26,947 bases of DNA, from assembly GCA_036939355.1 (NCBI GenBank), contig JALLAP010000411.1, positions 1-26,947 of the forward strand, read 5' to 3'. The position numbers were made by a program, and so were the translations under genes. The notes under the pieces are model-generated. The model was not told where the DNA came from and did no database searches. It saw only the letters and a list, made by a program, of their open reading frames with translations. The stretch's first letter is position 1. The number at the start of each line of letters is the position of its first letter. Source of the stretch: Thalassiosira profunda. Its lineage: Eukaryota; Bacillariophyta; Thalassiosirophyceae; Thalassiosirales; Thalassiosiraceae. Below, in pieces: positions 1 to 9,391 of the stretch.

Positions 1-644
1 AGCATCTGATCGATCTTGGGCACAAAAACACATACGAAAGGAGCCAGGACGTGGGGGCACTGAAAGTCGATGGATCGTGGGATAATGTCAAAAGCACGCG
101 GCGCACCAGCGAGAATGCGTGGTGCTCCCACAGAAACGGATGTCGTACTGATCCAATTGTGGAAGGCGTCCAAGCGCGAATGGCCAAGGTGACCGGCATC
201 CCGGCTGACAATTCGGAAGATTTGCAGATGCTGAAGTAGTGAGTTGGCTTCGTCTCGTTTCTTACATCTCTGCCTTTGCAAACGCGCGCTCATGTCACGT
301 GCCATTCTCTCTGCAGCGAGCCGGGGCAATTCTACCGACAGCACCATGACTACATCGAACTTCAGAGGGATCGGAGGTGTGGACCCCGCATCTTGACCTT
401 CTTCCTGTATCTCAGCGACGTGGAGGCGGGTGGCGCTACGAACTTCCCAAAACTGGACATTGCCGTCCAGCCAAAGGTTGGCCGAGCGCTTTTGTGGCCA
501 TCCGTGTTGAACAGCAACCCGAAGGACAAAGACCCGAGGACGGACCACGAGGCGCAGGATGTCATCAAAGGCTTGAAATTTGGAGCTAACGCGTGGGTCC
601 ATCTCCACAACTACACCAGTGCGCAAGAGATGGGATGTACCTAG
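1..644 (+). CDS. P4H: Prolyl 4-hydroxylase (2OG-Fe(II) oxygenase), 5' partial
   Basis: This is the catalytic C-terminal part of a prolyl 4-hydroxylase, which hydroxylates proline using Fe(II), 2-oxoglutarate, O2 and ascorbate, usually in the ER/Golgi. The reading frame is open to the left edge (first full codon at base 3), so the N-terminus is missing. Exon 1 ends at 238 and exon 2 starts at 317. The 78-nt intron has a GTGAGT donor and CTGCAG acceptor, and splicing makes LQMLKYEPGQFYRQHHDY. Visible family features are the HxD iron ligands in QHHDY, the distal His in RTDHEAQ, the 2OG-binding Lys in GLKFGANAW, and the RTSENAWC segment. The C-terminus, ending MGCT, is typical of short single-domain P4Hs of algae and plants. 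It is convergent with the next gene, with 167 bp between stop codons. The family call is very secure; the substrate is unknown. Confidence 0.93.
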
Positions 645-811
645 CACGTGATAACTGAAACAAGAGGGTATTGTTCTCATAAACGGTGTTACGAAATGTG
701 AAGTCTACGCAAGCAAAATGCCCCTCCCCATTGCCGGGGTCCAGAGCACTTCGCACATCAATGAATATGAATTTGTGCACATACAACATCAATCGATATA
801 GCCTGAGCCTC

Positions 812-3088
812 TCACGGCTCCTTTGTCCCCTCCACTTCTGCCTCCACCTTCGTGAATACGTCAAGGCTGTCCACCTCGACGCCGAACAACGAACCCGTTG
901 CACAAAATAGAAGAAATTGATTGTACTCCATTGCTTGTCCGATCTCAACCTGACGCGATGGATCTCGAATTGAAGCAGAGCACACCACGATTGGACTCGT
1001 ATTGCGTCCGACTGCCTGCGTGAGCGCTTCCTCCGCCTCACTCGTCACGTCGGGGTTTTCGATCAACAAGATTTGGAGATACTTCCAGGCGCTTTTGTGG
1101 GCGATGATCTCGGAGATGGCTTCGATGCCCGGTCCCTCGGTTGTCAGGTTGAGCAATTGCAGCTTTGGAAACGAGCCAGCTGGATTCTTCAGTATCTCCT
1201 CTGCGAATGACAGAAAGAATTCGTCGGGGAGTAGGCATCCCGATAGATCCAGCTGCGTGGCCTCATTTGCGTGCAATAGCAACAGTTTCACGAATGTGTT
1301 GATCAGATCGCTCTTCGTCTCCTCCGACAGCTTGTCGAGCCTCTCGACCAGGGCGCGGTCTTTGAGCCGGAATTCGAGCGAATTGTATTTGTCGTCTCTG
1401 ACCAGATGCTGGCAAATCCATTCCTCGTTGAGCCAGTCAATATTCTCCTCGTCACGTGTCTCATCTTGGGGAGGCACACAGCTTGAATCTTCCACGTCAG
1501 GTTCTCCATTGTCAGTTGCAACTAGAGTGCTTCCAGTGCTAGGAGAATCTGACTTCTCTGTCGGTACTCTGTCGCGAGAATCTTCAGTGCCAGCTCCTTC
1601 ATCAGGGGAGTCATCGATACTGGATTTCTCCTCCTGAATGTCGCCTTTCTCTTCATCGATGGGGCTGCTGGTTTTGCGAGGTATATTCCGAGGCGTATTC
1701 TGCTGTTGCAGCTGTAGCAAGTTGTAATTCACCGCCAGGTCGAAGAGGTACTCGTCCTCTTCCGTGGCGTCTTCTTGCGCATCATCCGCTCCTGTTGAAT
1801 TCTCCACTTCACCAGATTCTTTCCCCTCCACTTTCTTTGGGTCACCCTCCGCTTTATCCGGTACTTTATCATCTCCCTCAGCCTTCACCTCTTCCTCTTG
1901 CAAGTCCTCTTTCGTAGCTTCCTTCCCCTCGATTGATTGGTTGTCGTTCTTGGCAGATCCTGGCGATGATGTTCCTTCGAACGCCTTCATTCTCTCCTGC
2001 AATGAGCCCCCTGTTATGCTGATCTCGGGATGAGAAACGAATTCCTCTTCGGCTAACAGGGTCTCTTCAAGCTGCGCCGCTCTCTCTTTCAACGAATTGC
2101 TGTGCTCCCGTTCGGTCTTCTCGGTAGCCTCGGCAGGTGCCGATGCGTCTTGGTACTTCTTCATTCTCTCTGACAAGTCTCCGCTTCCGACAGTACGACT
2201 GCTATCGACTCTCACTTCCTGGGAACCCTCAGCCAGTGAAATGTCTTTTATCTCTTCAACCAACATCTTCTTCCTCTTGAACGCCCCAGTGGCCGAGGCA
2301 TCTGCAAACGCTGGTGGCTGGAAGGTTCCCGTCGATGACGCGGCCGCAAATTTGGACAACCGCTGTTGAAACTCACTCCCTTGCGTAGAGGCACGACGGG
2401 GAGATATCTCTGGATCTTGGCCGGCCTCTTTCTTGGACTCAATGGCTTCCCTAAACGCCAACATGCGCTGGTGGAACTCCTTCATATCACGCCGCCTCAC
2501 TTCTGGAGAGGCCCCATCGAGAGGCTGCTCGTTGTTCATCTCTCGCAGCATGGCCATTCGCTGCTGGATCAGACTGCTCCCCCCAGCCTTTCTGGCTTGG
2601 AAGTTCGCGCTCGCCCCCTCTTGCTTCGCCGCCTCTTCGAATCTCTCCTTATACTTCGCCAAGTTCCCACGAGCAGAGTTCAGCTCTTCAAGCTCCCTTT
2701 TGCTTTTGGACGACGAGGCAGATGACGCCTCCTTGAGCATGGCCAGCCTCTCCTGGAGTGCGCTGCTCATCCTGGGCCTCGTCTTGGGCCCATCGCCGAC
2801 GGTTGCGTCGGCTTCTTTCAACTGCTGGAATTCATAGGTCTTCATCCGAGACTTCAGAGTCGACCACCCCTTGGACTCCTTGACTGCTTGGGGGGTGGCA
2901 TCCTGCGGCGGCGCCTCCTCCGACGCCGATGCCGCGCCCTTTTGATAGGCAGACAGTCGCTCTTTGATGGACAGGGCGCCCTGGGCATCGCTGGGCGGGG
3001 TCGCTCGCCGCGGTGCCTTCGACGCAGTTGATGAAGCTGCAGCTGCACCCTCCTCCCACGCCACGAGGCGCTGTTTGAGGGATGCCAT
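812..3088 (-). CDS. Protein with ten LKERM-like repeats and leucine-rich C-terminal domain
   Basis: One uninterrupted frame encodes 758 residues. The first ~370 residues carry about ten copies of a ~12-residue motif of the form S-L-K/Q-E/Q-R-M/L-x-x-Y/F/L. The first four lie near residues 3-12, 40-49, 77-86 and 109-119, roughly 35 residues apart, including SLKQRLVAWE, SIKERLSAYQ and SLQERMKAFE. A low-complexity acidic Glu/Asp/Ser region follows. The last ~215 residues look globular and leucine-rich (LDLSGCLLPDEFFLSFAEE, then FPKLQLLNL), with RNI/tropomodulin-like spacing. The short motif resembles the KERM-type motifs of some actin-associated proteins, so a cytoskeletal scaffold is possible, but that is inference. 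The ATG at 3088 is the first in frame and is preceded by an A-rich stretch. Confidence 0.8.
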   Translation of the reverse strand: MASLKQRLVAWEEGAAAASSTASKAPRRATPPSDAQGALSIKERLSAYQKGAASASEEAPPQDATPQAVKESKGWSTLKSRMKTYEFQQLKEADATVGDGPKTRPRMSSALQERLAMLKEASSASSSKSKRELEELNSARGNLAKYKERFEEAAKQEGASANFQARKAGGSSLIQQRMAMLREMNNEQPLDGASPEVRRRDMKEFHQRMLAFREAIESKKEAGQDPEISPRRASTQGSEFQQRLSKFAAASSTGTFQPPAFADASATGAFKRKKMLVEEIKDISLAEGSQEVRVDSSRTVGSGDLSERMKKYQDASAPAEATEKTEREHSNSLKERAAQLEETLLAEEEFVSHPEISITGGSLQERMKAFEGTSSPGSAKNDNQSIEGKEATKEDLQEEEVKAEGDDKVPDKAEGDPKKVEGKESGEVENSTGADDAQEDATEEDEYLFDLAVNYNLLQLQQQNTPRNIPRKTSSPIDEEKGDIQEEKSSIDDSPDEGAGTEDSRDRVPTEKSDSPSTGSTLVATDNGEPDVEDSSCVPPQDETRDEENIDWLNEEWICQHLVRDDKYNSLEFRLKDRALVERLDKLSEETKSDLINTFVKLLLLHANEATQLDLSGCLLPDEFFLSFAEEILKNPAGSFPKLQLLNLTTEGPGIEAISEIIAHKSAWKYLQILLIENPDVTSEAEEALTQAVGRNTSPIVVCSASIRDPSRQVEIGQAMEYNQFLLFCATGSLFGVEVDSLDVFTKVEAEVEGTKEP

Positions 3089-3524
3089 TTTTATTCAGCA
3101 GGATGCGAGGCTACCACGATTTTGCAGCTGCGCCTATTGCTAGACCCTCGAACCTTAAGCAGGGCTTCGTCGTCGGCGCCAATAGAGCGTGGTGCATGTG
3201 CCATGCCGGGCGGTTTGTCGCCGCGGAGAGGGCCGGCAGTGCGGGGGCTTCTTTGTTTTGTCGTGCAGGTCGCGGAGGGTGAGGGTGAGGGGGGTGAGGG
3301 AAGGAGAGAAGGAGTGAAGGATGTCTCCGCTGTTACCCTGCATGCACCTGATCGTGCATGCACAGAGCACAGAGCCGATGGCGAACTGCCCGGAGGTTGA
3401 GAGTTGAGAGCACCGCTCGCCTATTCCTGTGTCTGTGAAGAAGTCCATTGTTTAGTCTACTATCAGAACCTGGCGACAATAGCATTCTCTCGAATGCACC
3501 TCACAGCGCACAAAAGACCGGGCC
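3089..3524. other. Intergenic region between two minus-strand genes
   Basis: These 436 bp separate the stop of the SANT-chromo-PAH gene from the start of the LKERM-repeat gene, both on the minus strand. The stretch should hold the promoter and 5' UTR of the 812-3088 gene. Short ORFs on both strands overlap each other, have no recognisable composition or motif, and are probably chance. The only notable structure is a perfect inverted repeat at 3339-3362. Confidence 0.6.
3339..3362. repeat. Perfect 9-bp inverted repeat (TGCATGCAC / GTGCATGCA)
   Basis: TGCATGCAC at 3339-3347 is the exact reverse complement of GTGCATGCA at 3354-3362, with a 6-nt spacer. It lies about 250 bp upstream of the start of the 812-3088 gene, so a dimeric transcription-factor site is plausible. 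It could also be a stem-loop. The function is not shown. Confidence 0.5.
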
Positions 3525-6500
3525 TCAGTTTTCGTGTCCGAGCGTTGAGGGAGTCAGCCAAAGCGACACCGTCAAAAGCCATTGTTGCATCTCTGCGTTG
3601 GGAGCGCCACTTGGGATGGGCGGCGCCTGCGACATGCGGCCCTCTCCTGACGATTGGTAGCAAGCCCACATAACCGCCCGAAGCGCCTCCTTCGTGGGCA
3701 ACACTGCCGTGTACCGAGAGTCCGCAGCAACGATGGATTGCAAAAGGGAGCCAAGATCCAACGGCCCGGCTGGATTTTCCACGAACTTCGAGATGCGCCA
3801 CACCAGCATGTTGGACACGCGGCTGATCTGCTGCTGCGGGGCCCTTTGCATTACCGCCACGAGGGATTTCGTCATCCACTCCAAAGAGTTCGTCTCCAGC
3901 GCAATGTTGTCCGCAGAGCGATGGAGAACAGGCCCAGAGTCAAGTCCGCGTGTCCTTCGAGCAGTTCGAGAGCTTTCTGAGCCCACGCCATCTTGTCGAC
4001 CTCCTTGCTCTTCAGCTGCTTGCTCAGTTTGAGGAAATCGCTGTACAGTTCCGGACGATCCGAGAACGACTGCTTCACGCGGGCGATGAACTCCCTTCCA
4101 TCGTGCAGGGAGGTGGTCGCTCCATTGGATTTCATAGGAGCAGTAGCTGCCACAGAGAGCCCAGTAGACGCAGGAACAGGAGTTGCAGCTTCAGAGTGAT
4201 GCGTCGAGGTGGCGTGGTTGCGCGAAGCGGGCTGTTTCTGAGCTGCGACGTTGGCCACTCCGGTAGGCGCAGACCCCTCATTGTTCTGAACAATGGTTTT
4301 GTTCGCAGCGGCAGTATCAGCAGCATCACTGACATCAGCAGCAGCTTCGTTCGCGTAGGCGGCGGCATGCTGCTGCCTCTCTGCTTCCCATTGGTTGGCT
4401 GCTGTTTTCACCTTCTCGGCAACGGCTTGAAAGATCAACCGCTTCCGCTCGTATGCGAAGTCTTCGTCGGCGTCATTGAGGTTGCGCTTGCGCAGTTCTT
4501 CCTGCCTTGTCGCATCAACAAGCGATGGGTTGGGAAAGTTGAATGGGCGCTTCGTTCCCAAGGCATGTACTTTCGCCAGTGTTTCATCAGGAATGCGCGT
4601 CTCCTGGCAGGCCACATACGTCGGTGGGCTTGCCAATGTCTGGCTCAGATATCCTAGCCGTTCCTGGTGGCTCAGTGGACCCAGCGCTGCCTCCAGTCTG
4701 AGCGCATAATCCGCTCCTAACGCCGCCTCAGATATCAACAGGCCATCAACGAGCTTTCCTGTCGCACCCTTACCCAAGATCGTTACCATGAGTCGAATGG
4801 CATTGCCCGAACGCTTGCTCTTCCGTAGTGCTAGGCCTTTGAAGCGTTTCAGTGCTCTGTACTCATCTATCAGTCGATCATGGTCAGTCTTGATCGTGGA
4901 GAGAACGATGTTTTCCAAGGCAGACTCGATTATGGACCGTTCAGCGATCGCGGCAGGAGCGGCTGGCTCCTGAGTTGCAGTACTGAAACTGACTCTCCTC
5001 TCAGCAGCAAAGCGAGCCTCCTTGACCATGGCCAGCAGTTCGCGACGGTGCGCAATCAGAGCGAGCACATTGTTGCTGTCCTCGTAAGCAGATTCGACGG
5101 CGCTTTTCATCTTGTTCACCACTGTTTTCCAGAGTTGACACTTCCGCTCAGTTGTCAGCTCGGCACCGACGTTGAACAACTTGCGCTTGTCGATTTCGTC
5201 GGCCCTCTCCGACTCGGCGAGCGAGAGGCTGGAAAAGTTGAAGGAGGTTGTCGCTCCTTCGATGAGCATTTCGGCGGAAGCTGCCTCCGTGTCAAACGAT
5301 GGAGGATCCACCAATGCCTGCCACAGAAACTCCAGTTGATCCCGAAGACCCAGTGAGCGCATGGTTTCGTTGAGTCGAAGCGAGTAGTCAAATCCAAGAG
5401 CTGCCTCTGAGAGCAGGAGGCCATCCAGCGATGCAGTCATCGTTTTGCCATTCGCCTGTATCTTCATCTTGACAGCGTTGCCAGCAGAGTCGAAGCGTCT
5501 CTCGATCTCGACGCCTCGGAAGGCTTTCAGGGCTTTGTGCTCCCTGAGCCGCTTGTCGAAGTCAGCCTTGGACGCAAATCGGCTTGGCTTCCTCTGGACT
5601 GGTAGGGCGCAGTCTTCCTTTTCCAACGCTGACCGAGTGACCAACTGAACTGGGAGGCCTTCTTCCGTGATCGTATCGATACCGAGATGCTCTGACTTCT
5701 TGGACACGACGCTGTCGTCGACGCGAAAGAAGAAGCGGCCATCATCTGCGTCTTCCGGAAGGTACAGCAAGTCCTGCTGCTCCAAGATCTCATTCCGAAC
5801 GTCGAAGAGCCGAAGGCCGGGCCTCGCCTCGATGACGAGCTGCCCGTCCTCGAAGCTGACCTTCATTCGACTTCCCTCCGGAGCGCTGCGAAAGCTCAGG
5901 GGCAGGTAGGAGTCAATGGTTTCGCACCACGAAGGGAGCCCAACGCTGTCGGCCGGTTCCTCTCCCGTAGCTCTGATGCTGCGAATTCGTTCCTCGGCGC
6001 ACAGGCGGCTGTCCCGTACCAAAGCCAACGCCTCCCCCTGCGACAGACCCTGGCTTTCGAGGTACAGCCGGCGGTTGGACTCAGTTTTCTTCAGCAAGTC
6101 CTTCGCATTCAGCCACCTACAAGCAACCAAAAGAGATGAAGGGTTAGAATCTCTTGGTACAGAAGCAATTAAGGATCACGCGAACATGCGAACGGAGACG
6201 CACCTGTCGTGGGACTTTTTGAAGCCCAGGTAATGCACAAGATACTTCTTCGCGCCGGAATCGCCCGTGGTATCTTCCTTGCACCTCAGAATCTTGGCCT
6301 CGTACAAGACGCCCCGGTCCCACGCAAAAACCTCCTCGTTCGCGTCGTACTTCTCTGCGTCCTGGACTTCTTTGCTGTGCTTGGTGGCCTCCAACGTTCC
6401 TTCAGCCTTTTCGGGCGCCTCCGAGTTCGCCACGGCTCCGGTTGCAGTCGTCGCCACCTCCTTCTGCACCACATCCGTGTCGCACGCGATATCCCGAAAG

Positions 6501-7866
6501 TGCTCGCACTGCAGCTCGCCCTCTGGCGTGGCCACCTCCAGTTCTTCCCCGTTGGCCCTTCCCGCGACGGCGCCTGCCTTCTTCTGCTTCTGGAAGTGCT
6601 TTACGGCATGTCCCCGGGTTTGCTCCGCAGTCCGGCTCTCGACTAGGGTGGCGATCTCGTCCCACGAGTCCTCCCCGTACTCCTCGAGTCCCTGAAGGAA
6701 GAGACGGTGTTCGTCGTCCGTCCAGCGTCCCGTGTTTTCGACGCGCCCTGTGGCGGGGTCGACGGTGGTCTTCGTGTGCCAGCGCCCTGCTTTCTTCTCC
6801 GTCGAGACGATTGTCTGCCGTCGCCCCTTCTTCGTGGATTTATCATCGCCGTTGGCCGGGGATGATTTCAAGGAGGAGGCCTTCCTCTTCTGCTGCTGGC
6901 CCCTGGCGCCGGCGGCCGCTGGAACACTTTTGTTCGAATCCTTGGATGATATAGTCACAGCAGAGGCCTTCCTCCTCTTCACCTTTTCTGCAATCGAGAC
7001 GACGTGGCCATCGACGGGAGCATCCCAAAACCGACTGGAGGCATTCTTCGACGGAGCATCCGTCTTGTTGCCACCCGCAGCCACACCGTTGGGCGTCTCC
7101 CCCGGAAAATCCGCAACGTTGGTCGGGCTGACGTTCGTCGTGCGGCTTGATTTGTCCGTGGGCGTGTCCTTGCCCCCCTCCCCCGCCGGGCCCTTCGTGG
7201 GGAGGGCGGGGGTATCTTTGCCATGGCTGAGATATCGAGGAAAACAATTGTGAGCGAATCATTTCATAGGATGGATAAGATAAATTTGCAGAGAAGCAAC
7301 GTGACACACCTTTCCGTGCCCCCTCCGGTTGCCTCCGCCACCTTCCCCGCGACGCGCGGCTTCTTGGAGGCCGGGGGCAGCATGCCACCACTGATGGGAG
7401 TAGGATAGCACAAGATGTGATCAATATTTAGGGGATGAGCAAATACAATTATTGTGGCAGGCAAAATGTCGGCACATACACACCCCCCGCCCACTCACCC
7501 ATTGCCTGGATATGCTCGGCCCGCGGCATCGCCGCGACGCCGGCCGTAGGCCTTGCCCGTCTTCTTGCCGCGCCCTCTGCGCCCTGAACCGCTGATGTCC
7601 GTCGCGGCCGATGCTCCCGCGGCCGCCTTCCCATCCAATTGGCCCTGCTTTGCACCGCCCACATTGTCACTGCAGGACCTCCCCTCGCCCGACGAATAAT
7701 CAGAATTGGTTGAGGCTGCCGAGCTTTGGGGGTGGCTGTTTCCGCGTTCGCGAATCGAAATCGACACGCGTCCGCTCCCCGCCTCCGACCCGGCCGCCGA
7801 CTGGCCGAGGGGCCGGGCGCCGTGCCGCGCGAGGAACGCGCGGGAGACGTTGTGGACGGTGGGCAT
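3525..7866 (-). CDS. SANT/SHAQKYF-Myb, chromo-barrel, duplicated-module and PAH chromatin protein (apparent frameshift)
   Basis: Four exons join in phase: 7866-7499, 7390-7310, 7226-6204 and 6116-3525. The introns are 108, 83 and 87 nt with GT-AG ends. Domain order in the ~1,354-residue product: conserved start MPTVHNVSRAFLARHG; SANT/Myb at ~316-365 (GRWTDDEHRLFLQGLEEYG, with RGHAVKHFQKQ as the SHAQKYF variant); chromo barrel/Tudor-knot at ~448-515 (KYLVHYLGFKKSHDRWLN, restored by splicing intron 3); two copies of an unrecognised module at ~676-838 and ~902-1072; PAH (Sin3-type) at ~1165-1221 (FIARVKQSFSDRPELYSDFL). Near 3880-3930 the frame shifts by one base; the first frame stops at 3872. 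The paralogue at 14710 shows the second frame is the genuine C-terminus. Expected role: a nuclear scaffold reading chromatin and recruiting corepressors. Domains are secure; function is inferred. Confidence 0.85.
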
Positions 7867-8115
7867 CGGAGCGTAGATGTGAGAGCAGTATGGTGGTTGG
7901 GGCCGGGTTGAGGGGGGTAGGGGCTGGGGGTGGATAGCAAAGCAATGACAGATCTTGCTTTTGCAACAACACTTCTCCGCGTAATGCGTGGTCCTTCCTT
8001 TCTTCCCTCACACATCTCAACTTATGTAGACTCTTGACTACGATAGTCTTGACTCTTTCTTGCATCTTGCACTCATCAACCTCACCCTCCCCCGCGGAGG
8101 CGGCCTTGCGACGTG
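7867..8115. promoter_or_regulatory. Divergent promoter region with TCTTGACT direct repeat
   Basis: These 249 bp lie between two divergent start codons (7866 minus, 8116 plus) and must contain both 5' UTRs and promoters. TCTTGACT occurs at 8032-8039 and again at 8047-8054, 15 bp apart, a possible paired binding site. No TATA box can be assigned with confidence. Confidence 0.4.
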
Positions 8116-9379
8116 ATGGCTCCCCTCCCCCGCCTCGCGGCGCTGACGCTCCCGCTCACCTCGCTGGCCGTCTCGTCGCACGCATTCGTTCTTCCGGGAA
8201 GCCGTCTCTCTCGGTGTCGGCAGCTGCAATCACCGACGTCTGCCTTTGCAAAAAAGAAGGATACCCCATCCGAGCCAGATGAGTCTCCCTTCTTCTTCGC
8301 CTCCGTCGGCGACAGCACCAATTCGACCAACGCCGCCGGCGCCGTGGGGGCCGCGGCCGCGGTGGGGGGCGCGGTGGCCCTGTCGGAGGGCGCTGCCGGC
8401 GGTGGTGTCGCCGCGGGCACTCTGGCTTCATCTTCAACAACAGCTGCGACAACAGCCGCCACGGTGGGGAGCACGGCGGCATCAACCACCGCAACGACGT
8501 CGGCGACGACCACGGCTAGCCAGATAGCTGGGGGGAGGGCGGTGGCAACTGCGGGAGGATCGGCCGTAGCCGGTGAGCGAGGAGATTCAACTTTGCTCAC
8601 TCTCGTGTCTACTTCATTGCGCATGCACACTGATTTGCAACGCGTCCTCAATTTCAGCACGGACGGCAGCTGTGGGCGGAACGGCGGCCTCGACAATTGC
8701 GGCAACGTCGGCAGGCAGCGGGAGCTCGGCGGGGACCACGGTGGCGGCGACGTCGGCCGGCAGGGCGGCGGCAAGCACCGGTGGATCGATCGCGGCGGCG
8801 AGAACGGCAGCGGTGGGAGGGGCATCCACCATCGCCGCCTCCTCGGCCGGCAGGGCGGGCACCACGGTGGCCGCTGGCAGGGCCGCTACGGCCGTCGCGG
8901 GAGGGGCAGCCGCCACGGCGGAGTTGGGATCGTCCTCGCTCGAGGGCGCAGGGTTGGGGGCCGCGCTGGAATCAACGACTGCGTCGATAGCCGATGGATC
9001 CATTGTCACGGGGGCGGAGGATTTGCTTTTGGGAGATGCCACCGCCGATGCCACCGCCGCGGCCGGGGACGGTGCATCCGCTGGCGTTGGAGAGTTTGCG
9101 GACTCTCTTGCCGTGGCTGCGGCCGATGCGGGGGCAGGAGCGCTGTCGTTTCTTCCGAGCTGGCTGGCATCGGGCGGACTTGCAGTGCTGCTGTCCGAGC
9201 TGGCATTCGCGGCGCTTGCCGTCATTTTCGTGATTATCCAGGCCGGGGGAGCCGGGGTTGAGGCTGCGGGCGAGGCTTTGGCGCAGAAGGAGGGGGTGGT
9301 TTCAGAAGAAAGCGTGGAAGGTGGCAATGCAACGCAAACGACGATACCGGATGGTGGAGAAGAGCCAGCGAAGCAATAA
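8116..9379 (+). CDS. Plastid-targeted Ala-rich repeat membrane protein
   Basis: Two exons (8116-8572 and 8658-9379) joined across an 85-nt intron with a GTGAGC donor and TTTCAG acceptor encode 392 residues. The N-terminus is a hydrophobic signal peptide followed by SSHAFVLPGSRLSRCR, a basic stretch after a Phe. This matches the bipartite signal/transit layout with an ASAFAP-like cleavage site used in diatoms and other red-lineage complex plastids. The middle is Ala/Thr/Ser/Gly-rich with imperfect repeats containing ARTAAVGG, STIAASSAGR and AGTTVAA. Near the C-terminus GLAVLLSELAFAALAVIFV is a good single membrane span, followed by a short acidic tail. The ATG at 8116 is chosen over the in-frame GTG at 8113. 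No enzyme family is recognised; alternatives are a secreted mucin-like or cell-wall protein. Confidence 0.8.
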
Positions 9380-9391
9380 CGTTAGCTGATC

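Noticed and set aside
6925..6945. GTTCGAATCC, resembling a tRNA B box
   Set aside because: It lies inside exon 3 of the chromatin gene, with no A box or cloverleaf arms nearby.
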